A stretch of DNA of 18,765 nucleotides from the NCBI GenBank assembly GCA_026391235.1, contig JAPLDV010000465.1:1-18765 (forward strand). The letters run 5' to 3'. This DNA is from Bacteroidia bacterium (lineage in GTDB: Bacteria; Bacteroidota; Bacteroidia; Bacteroidales; UBA12481). This document shows positions 1 to 9,000 of this stretch, piece after piece (position 1 is the stretch's first letter; each line of letters opens with the position of its first letter). The position numbers and the translations under genes are program-made. Under the pieces are notes generated by a model. It saw nothing but the letters and a program-made list of their open reading frames with translations. It made no database searches and was not told the origin of the DNA.

Positions 1-1
1 G

Positions 2-388
2 GGGGGCATCTGGGCTGTTGACTGGCACAGTCTCGATGGTACCTCCTGGCTCTATTTCACAGCCGCCGGCAAATCACCTTTCGACCTGGCAGAAGGTATT
101 CCGGCAATCGTGCAATCATTTCCCGATCGGGAGAATGAAAGGCATTTTATTGTATCAGTCATCCATCCCGGTGAAGTGCTCATCAAGCCGCTGAACCCCT
201 TTCATAATGTTTTGATTATTAGGATATCGCAATTGGATGGCCGGATTATTTCAGAAAGAAAAGTGCCTGCAAATTCCGGGGAAATAACTCTTTTACTTTC
301 TCCCGGCCATCCGGGCTATAAAGTAGTTATAGTTCAGATAATTAGCCCTGACATTGTAGAATGTTATCCTGTATTTCTGTATAACTGA
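2..388 (+). CDS. 3' end of a secreted protein, possible T9SS-type C-terminal domain (5' partial)
   Basis: The frame is open from the first complete codon at position 2 to a TGA at 386-388, giving 128 residues of a protein whose start lies left of the window. A GTG at 110 could be read as a start, but the frame runs on upstream without a stop and reads as ordinary protein (for example SLDGTSWLYFTAAGKSPF), so an internal start is unlikely. About the last 65 residues have the alternating beta-strand pattern of a Bacteroidota secretion tail: an NPF followed by NVLIIRISQLDGRIISERKV, then a Gly-rich turn and a final strand pair. This resembles a divergent type A sorting domain, as in T9SS cargo. 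The usual GxYxxxI strand is altered (PGYKVVIVQI) and no terminal Lys is present, so the match is tentative. The catalytic or binding part lies outside the window, so no function can be named. A 91-base gap separates it from the next gene on the same strand. Confidence 0.65.
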   Translation, partial: GGIWAVDWHSLDGTSWLYFTAAGKSPFDLAEGIPAIVQSFPDRENERHFIVSVIHPGEVLIKPLNPFHNVLIIRISQLDGRIISERKVPANSGEITLLLSPGHPGYKVVIVQIISPDIVECYPVFLYN

Positions 389-479
389 TAAATTATGTTA
401 AATATTTAGTTTACAGTTTTTGAATGTTCAAACTAGCCGGAAAAGATTTATTTTGCCTGAAAGATTTATAAACTAAACC

Positions 480-1586
480 ATGAAATTCAGATATTCAGTT
501 TTCGTATCCGTTGTTCTCCTGGCGGTTGTTTTATCCGGTTTTCAGAAAAACGACCCGGTGCGTTTCTTCAAAGGAAATCTGCATACACACTCTTACTGGA
601 GCGACGGAAATACCTTTCCCGAGGAGGTGGCACGATGGTACCGGGATCACGGGTACCAGTTCCTGGCAGTTACCGATCACAATATCCTTCAGGAGGGCAG
701 GAAAACCAAGGTTATTGATAATGACACGGTTGTGCTCAGAGAGCTGGCGGGTTACCGGCACGAATTCGAAAAACCGGGAGAGTTCCTGTTGCTGTCGGCC
801 GAGGAGATCTCCGACCAATCCGAAAAGAAACCGGTTCACCTGAACGGCTTTAATCTGAGCCAGGTGGTGAAACCCACCGGAGGCGCTACGGTTGCGGAAT
901 GCGTTTCCGCTAATGTCAGGGCTATCCGTCAGGCCCTCGAACCGTCCGGAAACCCGGAATGGATCGTTGTTAATCATCCTAATTTTGGCTGGGGCCTTAC
1001 GGCTGATGCCCTGGCCCGTTGCGGCGCACGGTTTTTTGAGGTGTTTAACGGCCATCCCTCCGTCAGGAACTACGGGGACTCCGTCCATATCGGAACAGAA
1101 ACTATGTGGGATGAGGCCAATAAGTGGAGGATTGATAATGGTGAGAAACTGGTGCTCGGTATTGCCACCGATGATGCCCACCAGTATGACCGGTATGAAG
1201 TTGGCAAGGCCAATCCAGGCAGGGGCTGGACGATGGTCAGGGCTAAGGAACTGACCCCCGGTTCTTTATACAAATCCATGTTTGACGGTGATTTCTATGC
1301 TTCAACAGGAGTGGAACTGGTGGATTTCCGGAGTGATAAAAAAGGGATTCATATCCGGATCAGGGGGGAGAAGGGAATTCACTATACCACCGAGTTTATC
1401 GGGTGGCTGGCTGGCAAGGATCACCCTGAGATTTTGAAAACCGCTGAAGGAACAAAGGCAGTGTATCGTGCCACCGGTAAAGAACTATTTGTCAGGGCCC
1501 GGATTGTATCCGGCAAACCCAAGGCAAATCCCTTTGCGAAAGGGGATTGCGAGATGGCATGGGTGCAGCCGGTGATGTTCGATTGA
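480..1586 (+). CDS. Exported PHP-domain metal-dependent hydrolase (CehA/McbA-like)
   Basis: The 368-residue product starts at ATG 480. It carries an N-terminal hydrophobic segment (residues 6-20) typical of export. PHP-fold metal-binding motifs follow in order: HTHSYWSDG (H35, H37, D42), AVTDHN (D66, H67), an acidic pair in LLSAEEI (E108/E109), H120 in KPVHLNGFN, H166 in VVNHPNFGW, and ATDDAHQY (D231, D232, H234) near the end of the domain. Members of this superfamily bind two or three metal ions and hydrolyse phosphoester or related bonds. The exported CehA/McbA-like branch includes carbaryl hydrolases, but most members have no known substrate, and none can be assigned here. Residues from about 280 to 368 form a beta-rich tail. 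All expected ligands are present, so an active enzyme is likely. The segment VVLSGF resembles a lipobox in which the Cys is replaced by Phe21, so it is predicted as periplasmic or secreted rather than lipidated. It converges on the next gene, 46 bases away, across a palindrome. Confidence 0.9.
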   Translation: MKFRYSVFVSVVLLAVVLSGFQKNDPVRFFKGNLHTHSYWSDGNTFPEEVARWYRDHGYQFLAVTDHNILQEGRKTKVIDNDTVVLRELAGYRHEFEKPGEFLLLSAEEISDQSEKKPVHLNGFNLSQVVKPTGGATVAECVSANVRAIRQALEPSGNPEWIVVNHPNFGWGLTADALARCGARFFEVFNGHPSVRNYGDSVHIGTETMWDEANKWRIDNGEKLVLGIATDDAHQYDRYEVGKANPGRGWTMVRAKELTPGSLYKSMFDGDFYASTGVELVDFRSDKKGIHIRIRGEKGIHYTTEFIGWLAGKDHPEILKTAEGTKAVYRATGKELFVRARIVSGKPKANPFAKGDCEMAWVQPVMFD

Positions 1587-1602
1587 CGTAGTGCGTGATG
1601 CC

Positions 1603-1628
1603 GTAGAGACGCATATATGCGTCTCTAC
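1603..1628. repeat. 26-bp perfect palindrome between convergent genes
   Basis: Positions 1603-1628 are a perfect inverted repeat with two 13-base arms, the left arm being gtagagacgcata and the right its exact complement. It lies between the stop of the PHP gene (1586) and the stop of the convergent gene at 1633, where either transcript could use it as a hairpin terminator. It is followed by no strong T-run on either strand. A related copy with a decayed left arm lies at 9405-9428, which argues for a dispersed repeat family rather than a dedicated terminator. Confidence 0.85.
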
Positions 1629-1632
1629 AATG

Positions 1633-3459
1633 TTATCCCATTAAATTCATCCGCCTGACCAAATCTTTTGTAGAATGAAAAACATATTTTACCTGATTGG
1701 ATTCCAGGGTAACATTGGCATTTTCAACAATCAACCATAAATCATATTGATTACTTTCATTACAAAGATAATTCGCAAATAAAAGGGCTTTTTCCACACC
1801 GTCGCCACGCCCGAAATTCCAAACTTCATCGGGTTGTGCCAGTCGTTGCGTGTCGTAAATCGACTCATTTGGCATACCTGATATCAACTGATAAACAGCA
1901 TCTGCCTTTCTGCCCTTCAAACCTTCCAGCGATACGGGATTTCTCTCCAATGCTGCTTTCACAAAAGGTTTCCAGTCTATTTTATCCATTTGTCTATAGG
2001 CATATAACGACAACAATGCCACCTCATGATAGCTGGCTTTCGCTGATATTAACTGTAAAATATCCTGACGGGTTTGATTAATGTTTATGTTTAATACTTC
2101 GTTTTGTACAAATTTCTTATTTGTTGCAGGAAGTTGTGGTTGAACATTTAAAAATTTAGCAAGATCGTTGAAAAGCAATTTAATATTTCCCTCATTATTA
2201 CATTTGGTTGCCTTTGCAAGATCAACGAAATAGTTCATTATGGTATCCACGTCAGCACCTCTGATTTTTTCGAGATAATCTTCAACTTCCTGAATAATGA
2301 TGCGGTTCTCAAGCGGGGCGAGGCTGAATTCCTCATCCTCAATTTCATTGATTAAAACATTTCGGGTAGTTTCCGAAAAACTATGTTTGGTGGAATGTTC
2401 ATATTCAAATATAGTTTCAAGGGCAATATAATAATAATGACCATTGATAAAGTGGCGGTACTGGAAACACTTTTTAAAATTCATGTGATAACGCAGGAAA
2501 TTAATAAATGCAACCGGAGAGAGCTCTGTTGTCAGGAATTTTTTAAGTTTTTCTGAAAAATGCTGGTATGCGGCAACATTTATGGTTGCCTTTTCATTCA
2601 TATAGTGAATGTAACCGGACAAGTGTGAAACGATCGTAACTTTTTCATTTTCAATTGCCCTGCGCGCCCTTGTGGACAAGGCAGTGCCATTGAACCACAT
2701 TTTTTTAGTAACAATTCTTCGGTTATTGGTAAGCACGCCCTCATTGATATCGATAAAATCCTGAGAGTGCAAGGGCGTACCCATCAGAAAAATTTTCTCG
2801 AGCGGAATACGGCCCACAATAAAAAGCGCGGCGGCATACAATACCGAAAATGAAACACACTCCCCCGCACCGCTGCTAAAGGATTCCTTAAAACGAAATG
2901 CCGTCATGGCTTCAACAGTTTCGGTCTTCCAATAAGGAATTTTATCGCTGGTATATTTATCTAATCCGAAATGTCGCCTGATATCCTTTTCAAAATAGTA
3001 TTTATCTCCTTGGTACCCGAATAAAGCATTCGACTGCCTGAGATGGTCCATATCCATGAAGTCCTTAAACCGGTTGATTTCGATGTCCTTTGTAGACAGG
3101 CCCCAGGTATCCAGATCAAGGTTAAATACATAATGATCCATAATGTATTGCTTAATCCGGTTTAATTTATAATTAAATGATTTTTTATGAATATTCTCAA
3201 ACCATGGGTCATCGCGCCATGTCCAGATAATGGGGCTCATGATATTGGCGATAAGCAGCGGGTAAAGCAATTCGGGGAAAACGAATATCTCCATGTCGGA
3301 TAAAGAAAAGGCCGATGAGTATTTTTCCAGTGTTGCTTTGTCAGAAAAGTCGGGTATTACAGGCATTGCAAAATTCATATTTAATAATCGTATGACAAAA
3401 TTAAAGAAGATACGCAATTTGAATACCGACGGTACCATTGGCTGGAATTGCTCCTGCAT
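1633..3459 (-). CDS. Orphan cytoplasmic protein, possible transglutaminase-like cysteine core
   Basis: The ATG at 3459 gives 608 residues. The frame extends four codons upstream to a TTG at 3471, but the ATG is preferred. I do not recognise the family with certainty. There is no signal peptide or lipobox; scattered hydrophobic helices (residues about 13-35 and 58-78) look like core helices. The most informative part is GAGECVSFSVLYAAALF (C201 at a helix start), followed by H231 in TPLHSQDFIDI and Asp/Asn candidates at 234, 237 and 245-246. This order and spacing resemble the Cys-His-Asp core of transglutaminase-like folds, where the Cys sits after a Gly-x-x-Cys turn and the His starts a beta strand. 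Near the C-terminus, FGRGDGVEKALLFANYL (about 549-565) resembles the same helix without a Cys. The gene is markedly AT-rich in places (hand counts of 22-32% G+C in three 60-base lines, 52% in a fourth), unlike its neighbours, and is flanked by palindromes. Expression as a protein is likely; the enzymatic role is inferred. Confidence 0.82.
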   Translation of the reverse strand: MQEQFQPMVPSVFKLRIFFNFVIRLLNMNFAMPVIPDFSDKATLEKYSSAFSLSDMEIFVFPELLYPLLIANIMSPIIWTWRDDPWFENIHKKSFNYKLNRIKQYIMDHYVFNLDLDTWGLSTKDIEINRFKDFMDMDHLRQSNALFGYQGDKYYFEKDIRRHFGLDKYTSDKIPYWKTETVEAMTAFRFKESFSSGAGECVSFSVLYAAALFIVGRIPLEKIFLMGTPLHSQDFIDINEGVLTNNRRIVTKKMWFNGTALSTRARRAIENEKVTIVSHLSGYIHYMNEKATINVAAYQHFSEKLKKFLTTELSPVAFINFLRYHMNFKKCFQYRHFINGHYYYIALETIFEYEHSTKHSFSETTRNVLINEIEDEEFSLAPLENRIIIQEVEDYLEKIRGADVDTIMNYFVDLAKATKCNNEGNIKLLFNDLAKFLNVQPQLPATNKKFVQNEVLNININQTRQDILQLISAKASYHEVALLSLYAYRQMDKIDWKPFVKAALERNPVSLEGLKGRKADAVYQLISGMPNESIYDTQRLAQPDEVWNFGRGDGVEKALLFANYLCNESNQYDLWLIVENANVTLESNQVKYVFHSTKDLVRRMNLMG

Positions 3460-3489
3460 ACCCAGGAACAACCTTTTGAGTTGACGGGT

Positions 3490-3524
3490 TCACGGATTCA
3501 CCAACCGTGACCTAATACGGTCAC
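3490..3524. repeat. Overlapping short inverted repeats upstream of the orphan gene
   Basis: tcacgg (3490-3495) pairs with ccgtga (3505-3510), and gtgacc (3507-3512) pairs with ggtcac (3519-3524). The two stems share bases 3507-3510 and so are mutually exclusive in RNA. They lie 31-65 bases upstream of the ATG of the orphan gene. They could be a leader structure, an operator, or a decayed part of the repeat that includes the hairpin at 3527-3559. Confidence 0.4.
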
Positions 3525-3526
3525 TT

Positions 3527-3559
3527 AAAGTTGTCAACTCTTCAGGAGTTGACAACTTT
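3527..3559 (-). terminator. Perfect 14-bp hairpin after the Sus operon
   Basis: aaagttgtcaactc (3527-3540), a five-base loop (ttcag) and gagttgacaacttt (3546-3559) form a perfect 14-bp stem. On the minus strand it begins 15 bases after the stop of the PKD lipoprotein gene, the last gene of the SusC/SusD operon, and ends in a short run of T. That position fits an intrinsic terminator, although the U-tract is weak. The symmetric arms would also fit a dispersed palindromic repeat, so the two readings are not exclusive. Confidence 0.6.
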
Positions 3560-3574
3560 ATGACAACAGAACTT

Positions 3575-4522
3575 CTATTTTTTAATATAGGAAAGATGGA
3601 GCATGTTAGTTGGCATGGCATTATATTTCGCATCCCCGCCATCAAAACCATAACCACAGAGGAATAATGATACCCTCATTTTGTTTGGGGTAAGCTCGTC
3701 GATAATAAACTTGGTTATGGTTGGGAAATCAAAAATACCAAAATAGGCTCCGGTTGAAAATGTAATCCAGTTTTGTCCCGTAAAAGTTACAATGGCATGA
3801 GCCGGGGGAACATTTGAATCATCAGGATTACCGATAGCATCTATGGTAAAATCACTTGTGCCATGGGTCCAGGTTGCAGAAGCGGGTGCGGTCCAGGTAG
3901 CGGCACACAACCCGACAGCCCATGCAGGTTCTCCTACAACAATACCGTTGAAGGAGCTATATACGGCAGCAGCCAGTACGTTACCGTTCTTGGGATTAAC
4001 TTTGTAGGTGCCATCATAGTAGAAAGTGAACTCGTTATCATATTCATCACCAAGCCCAAACATATCCAGAGCATTGTCAATACTGGGAAACGAAATAGTA
4101 TAAGGGGTATTTGAAACAGGTCCGCCACCATCACCAACAGTGTAAGCCCTGTCAAGCACCCAGGTTTTCCCGGTTGTTGCTTTGATGCCGCCAGTAAGAA
4201 GGTCTTTTATGGATGTAGCTGCAATACTGATTACTTTTGTTACAGATTTTTCACCACCTTCGCCTTTAACGGTAAGTTTAACTGTATAATCACCAAAGCT
4301 TTCATAGGTATGCACCGGATTTTTATCAGTACTCAGTGCACTGCCATCGCCGAAATCCCATGAATAAGTATCGGCATCAGTAACTTGCGGATTAAAAGTT
4401 ACTGTATAACCAGCAACAGTTGAAAAAATCTCGGCAGTAGGGCCTGATGTTTTTTTACAGGAGGTCAACACGGCCGCTGCAAGCACAATTCCGGTAAGGA
4501 ATAAATACATTTTCTTTTTCAT
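3575..4522 (-). CDS. PKD-domain lipoprotein of the SusC/SusD operon
   Basis: The product has 315 residues, starting at ATG 4522. A signal peptide ends in a lipobox (VLTSC, lipidated C22). A PKD-type Ig-like domain covers about residues 28-102, with the signature YSWDFGDG (53-60) and the closing HTYESFGDYTVKLTV (71-85). The remaining 210 or so residues are beta-rich and aromatic, include TGKTWVLDRA near 120, and end in LHLSYIKK. I do not recognise that part as a named domain, although it has the look of a lipocalin- or lectin-like binding module. It follows the SusD gene by 46 AT-rich bases in the same direction, the slot often held by SusE/SusF-like surface binding proteins, so an accessory ligand-binding role is inferred. 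The residues after the Cys (KKTSGP) lack the acidic lipoprotein export signal seen in the SusD protein, so surface exposure is uncertain. No catalytic motif was found. Confidence 0.88.
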   Translation of the reverse strand: MKKKMYLFLTGIVLAAAVLTSCKKTSGPTAEIFSTVAGYTVTFNPQVTDADTYSWDFGDGSALSTDKNPVHTYESFGDYTVKLTVKGEGGEKSVTKVISIAATSIKDLLTGGIKATTGKTWVLDRAYTVGDGGGPVSNTPYTISFPSIDNALDMFGLGDEYDNEFTFYYDGTYKVNPKNGNVLAAAVYSSFNGIVVGEPAWAVGLCAATWTAPASATWTHGTSDFTIDAIGNPDDSNVPPAHAIVTFTGQNWITFSTGAYFGIFDFPTITKFIIDELTPNKMRVSLFLCGYGFDGGDAKYNAMPTNMLHLSYIKK

Positions 4523-4568
4523 AATGATTAATTTGATTAATGATTTAATTAATTAATTGTTTAATTGT

Positions 4569-6062
4569 TTATTTTTCCCTAACATCCCACCAAACAGGGG
4601 TATCAATTTTATCGGGCCCTTGCTGGCTGACAGCTTCAGTAACATTAGCCAGGTTGTTCAGGTATTCGTTCGAAGGATACCTGAACCTCTTGGGAAGAAT
4701 TCCATTGGTTGCACCCAATGAATAAATATCTGCATTGGTTCTCTGGGGGATTTCAGGATAGCCCGTCCGCCTGATATTGGTCCAGGCTTCAGTGAAATTA
4801 GGGATAAAGGCAATCCACATCTGGGTGCCAATCTGCCTGAACTGATCCTCCTGAGAGCCATTCAGGGTTGCTTCAGGTTCGTTGTCAAGAAAGTTCTGGA
4901 TCGAATTCAGGTCAACATTCCATCGCAGCATATTGCACCTGATTCCCTGCTTGTAGAATTGGCCGGCATCGCCGGGACCGAGTTTGAACAAGGCCGCTTC
5001 GGCCCTCAGAAACCAAACTTCGGAAGCACACATCAGGTACTGCGAAAGCGATTTTGAATACAGGACAGGCATAGGGTTGGAAAAATCATTCCAGTTTATC
5101 AGGCTGGAAGCCTGGTCATTCAGGCCATTGAGCACTCCCTTGCGCTCACCTTTGCTGTTAGGTTCAACCAATATTTGCAGCCGGGGATCGTTGGTTTTAA
5201 TGAGCCAGCCGGTGAATTTATCACTCATCTTAAAGTTCTGATACTTGCGTAGATCGAACCATGGATTGTACAGCTCACTGTTCTCACTGTCCTGATGTGT
5301 CAGTTCAAAATTCTGGTCATTGGATTCGATGAAAGGCTCAGCCATGCATTCGGTAATTACTGTTGCACTGTTGCCCGGGTCAATAAAACGGGTTCTCATT
5401 GCCAGACGCAGGCGCAATGAGTTGGCAAACCTGGCCCATTTCGTCAAATCATTATTGTATACAGGATCAGCGCCTGCGTAACCATCTTTTGGATCAGCTG
5501 TTTTCAGTATATCAATTGCCAGCTTTAACCTGCTGAGCATATCGGGATATATAAGCTGCTGTTTATCGTATTTGGGGTATAAAATTCCTTTGGTTCCCTG
5601 AGCTCCTTCAAAATACGGAATGTCGCCCCAGCAATCAGTTACCAGGGCAAAGTTTACAACGGCTATAACCTGGGCCATAGCATTCCTCACCGGGTTCTTT
5701 TTCTCACCTTCAGAGGTCATTATTATTACCTCATTAATGTATCTCAACGAAACTACATAAGTGGTGTTGAACATGTCCTTATAGATATCCTGCGTGTGGA
5801 AATCCTGGTAGCCATCGGCTGATCTGTTCTCTGTATTGGAGACATAGATGTGTGCATATTGGCTGGAGAATCTCAGGTGATATGGACTGATGATGCTAAA
5901 GCCTGTGCCGAAAGCCTCGCGGACAGCCGTAGTAAAGAGATATTCATCAGGCAGTTTCGAAAGGGCCAGAGGATTGGTGTTCATGTCCTCCATCTTCTCA
6001 TCGCATGAAACCACTGCGATAAACAAGACTGATATTGCGAATAGGTATTTTAGTTTTTTCAT
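4569..6062 (-). CDS. susD-like: SusD/RagB-like outer membrane lipoprotein
   Basis: The product has 497 residues, starting at ATG 6060-6062. A signal peptide ends in FIAVVSC (C20), followed by DEKMED, an acidic stretch that fits the Bacteroidota surface-lipoprotein export signal. Family hallmarks are NTNP (28-31), the helix-rich N-terminal region, TDCWGDIPYFEGAQG (142-156), the alpha-helical SRLKLAIDIL segment (177-186) and KWARFANSLRLRLAMR (208-223). The pattern fits the SusD-like_2 branch of the SusD/RagB family. These proteins form the lid of the SusC channel at the cell surface and deliver ligand to it. The start lies 6 bases after the SusC stop, so the two are almost certainly cotranscribed. 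Length is normal for the family and no break was seen. The ligand cannot be read from sequence; SusD-like_2 members occur with glycans, peptides and other nutrients. Confidence 0.95.
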   Translation of the reverse strand: MKKLKYLFAISVLFIAVVSCDEKMEDMNTNPLALSKLPDEYLFTTAVREAFGTGFSIISPYHLRFSSQYAHIYVSNTENRSADGYQDFHTQDIYKDMFNTTYVVSLRYINEVIIMTSEGEKKNPVRNAMAQVIAVVNFALVTDCWGDIPYFEGAQGTKGILYPKYDKQQLIYPDMLSRLKLAIDILKTADPKDGYAGADPVYNNDLTKWARFANSLRLRLAMRTRFIDPGNSATVITECMAEPFIESNDQNFELTHQDSENSELYNPWFDLRKYQNFKMSDKFTGWLIKTNDPRLQILVEPNSKGERKGVLNGLNDQASSLINWNDFSNPMPVLYSKSLSQYLMCASEVWFLRAEAALFKLGPGDAGQFYKQGIRCNMLRWNVDLNSIQNFLDNEPEATLNGSQEDQFRQIGTQMWIAFIPNFTEAWTNIRRTGYPEIPQRTNADIYSLGATNGILPKRFRYPSNEYLNNLANVTEAVSQQGPDKIDTPVWWDVREK

Positions 6063-6068
6063 GCCGTA

Positions 6069-9000
6069 CTAAAAGGTTACTTTTAAATTGAAGCCTATGC
6101 TTCGCGTGGAAGGAATTGCATTATGTTCCATTCCTCCTCCGGTATTTCCGCTGGAATAACCCGACTCAGGGTCAACATCATTCATGGCATTATAGAGGAA
6201 GAAGAGGTTGCGTCCGAACAAGGAAACCTGCGCGTCGGATAATCGCATTTTCGACAGGAATTTCTTTGGCAGGGAATATCCAAATGATGCTTCCCGCATA
6301 CGCACATTGGTTGCATCACAAATATTTTCAGTACCGATTTCTTTTGCCCAGATATTATAAAAGCGGTAAATCGGATCCACAGGAACAGTGTTTTGCTGTC
6401 CGGTATTTTCGTTGATTCCGTCTTCAACATATCCCTTTTCTTCAACTCCCGGTAACGGCGAGGAATAACCGTTTGAGGGATCGTGTGTGGCGTACCATTC
6501 TTCGCGGCCCTCAAGTGATTCTAATGAGGTTCCGAAAAGATTCCGGTAGGCTTTCCCCATCGAATAAATTTCACCACCCTTGCGGATATCTATCAGAAAC
6601 GAAAAAGTGAAGTTTTTATAGATAAGGGTGCTGGAAATGCCAGCCAACCAATCGGGATTGATATTTCCAATTTTTTTATAATCTCCTTTCATAACAAATC
6701 CATTGTCGTCGACCAGTATATGCCCGAAAACATCGCGCTTAAAATCGGTTGTATAGATCTCTCCATACTCGGCACCCGGACGTGCCTGGATGGTTGCAAA
6801 CCAGGCGTCATCGAGGATGATGGATTCGAGGTTGTTTGATAATTCCACTACCTCCGACTTGTTTTTCGACCAGGTACCGGTGATATTCCAGGTGAAATCA
6901 TTTGTTCTGACGGGAGCAACATCCAATTGCACTTCGAATCCTGAATTTTTCAGACGTGCTGCATTCATTCTCATTCTGGAATAACCGCTTGCCGGCGGCA
7001 AGGGTACTTCCATGATCTGGTTTTCCGAATTATTGAGGTAATAAGTCACATCAAGAATAAGGAGTCCTTTTAAGAAATTCAGGTTTGTTCCCACTTCCCG
7101 GGAAGTGGTAATTTCAGGCTGCAGGTTATACGAAGCCAGCACATCGCTGAATCCTCCGGTTGGATAAGGGAGTTGCGATTGATTAACATTGAAATACTTG
7201 CTGGTCTGATACGGACCGGTGTCGTTCCCGACTCTTGAAAATGAAGATCTGATCTTTCCGGCAGTAAGCAGGGAAGATTTAATGTTGAAAGCTTCGGTAA
7301 ACAGGAAACTAAGGTTCTCGGAATGATACCTATAAGAGTTGTTCTGCACCGGTAGTGTCGACGACCAGTCGTTACGCAAGGTCAGATCGAGGTATAGCCA
7401 ATTCTTAAACGATAGAGTAGAAAGGCCGTACAGTGAATACACCTGCTTTTCAGAGAACCATTCGCCGGTTCCGTATGAGCCGGCATTTGAGATAGCAAAA
7501 TAATCATTGATCTTTAAATTGCCACCCCATTGTGAGATACCTCTTCCTGTGTTGTACCGGTAATTTCCGCCCAGACTTAATGAGTATTGAAAGTCGCCTG
7601 TTTTCGATGGGTGGTAGTTTAGTAAAAAGTCGGAGTTCCATTCCAGGTCACTTCCGTTGGAATTAGAAATCGAACCGTTTATTCCCGCATTTACACTTCC
7701 TTTGGCTGTATGATCATGTGCCATGCGGTTGGTAAAATCCATGCCTGACCTCAATAGCAGGTTGAGTTTGGGATTAAAGTTGATTTTTGTTGAGAAAACT
7801 CCCTGCATCCGGTGTTTTTCATCCCGGTTGGCTTTATTATACAATTTCCAGTAAGGATTACCTGTGTACCCGTCGGTAGTCCATAACCGTTCGATGCCAT
7901 TCGCATCTACCTTGTAATTATTCAATTCATTCGTGACCATGCTCCTGGGCATGATGGATAAGAAATAGGGAATACCGTCTTCCGACAAAGCTGGCCTGCC
8001 TTCTGAACTGGAGTGCATGTAAGTGATTTTGGCATCAAGTTCCAGCACATCTTTCATTTTAGTGTAGCCTCTTAAGTTGATGGTTTGGCGATTCAAACCG
8101 TTAAGAGGAACGATACCGCTGCTTTGCTGGTTGGTAAACGATGCTCTTACATTACTGCTTTCGTTTCCGGATTCCAATGCTATGGAATTGACAAATGATG
8201 TTCCATTCCGAAAAAAGTCTTTGTAATTATTCGGCTGTGGTGAAAACGCAGAAGAGCCTCCCCAGAAATTGGGCAGCATCTGACCTTCCATTTTTGGACC
8301 ATAGCTCCACATCCAAGGATTACCGGCATCCGGGAGGCTGGATGGATAAGTACCAAAAGCTCCATGTCCGTAAACATTCTGAAATTCAGGGAATAAGAAA
8401 GGTGAATCAACCGAAAAATTTGAATTCAGCGAAACGCCAATTCCTTTTTTGAGGAGTCCTTTTTTGGTGGTGATTAAAATTACGCCGTTAGCACCTCTTG
8501 AGCCATAGGCTGCGGCGGCTCCGGCACCTTTAAGAATGCTCATCGACTCGATATCATCCGGGTTGATATCCGACAAAGCGTCTCCACCATCGGTACCACC
8601 CCACCGGCCTGCGCCGCCATGTCCGGCATCAACAGGGATACCGTCGACAACTATGAGCGGACGGTTCTCGCCAGTGATAGATGCAACACCTCTGAGAATT
8701 ACCCTGGTTGAACCATCAACACCTGAAGCAGATTTGCTAACCTGAAGTCCCGCCACTTTTCCTGCAAGGTTGTTAACGATATTGTTTTCCCGGGCCCTGG
8801 TCAGCTCATCTGCCTTAAAGGTGGAAACCGAATAACCCAGTGAACTTTTGGTCCTGTTGATATTAAGGGCGGTAACTACCACCTCGTCAATGACAGTTGC
8901 TTCCTGCTCAAGAAAAACATTTATCGTGCTTTTACCTTTAACGGCAACTTTCTGAAGGGTATACCCTACAAAGGAAAAATTCAAAGTATCCTCCGCATTC

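Noticed and set aside
110..388. Independent small gene starting at the GTG at 110
   Set aside because: The frame is open upstream to the window edge and reads as protein, so the GTG is most likely internal to a truncated larger gene.
531..1181. Long open frame on the minus strand opposite the PHP gene
   Set aside because: It is antisense to a clear enzyme gene with intact motifs, and its translation shows no signal peptide or recognisable domain. It is explained by codon bias of the sense gene.
3460..3471. TTG at 3471 as the start of the orphan gene
   Set aside because: An ATG four codons downstream (3459) is the more usual start and nothing in the extra residues supports the longer form.
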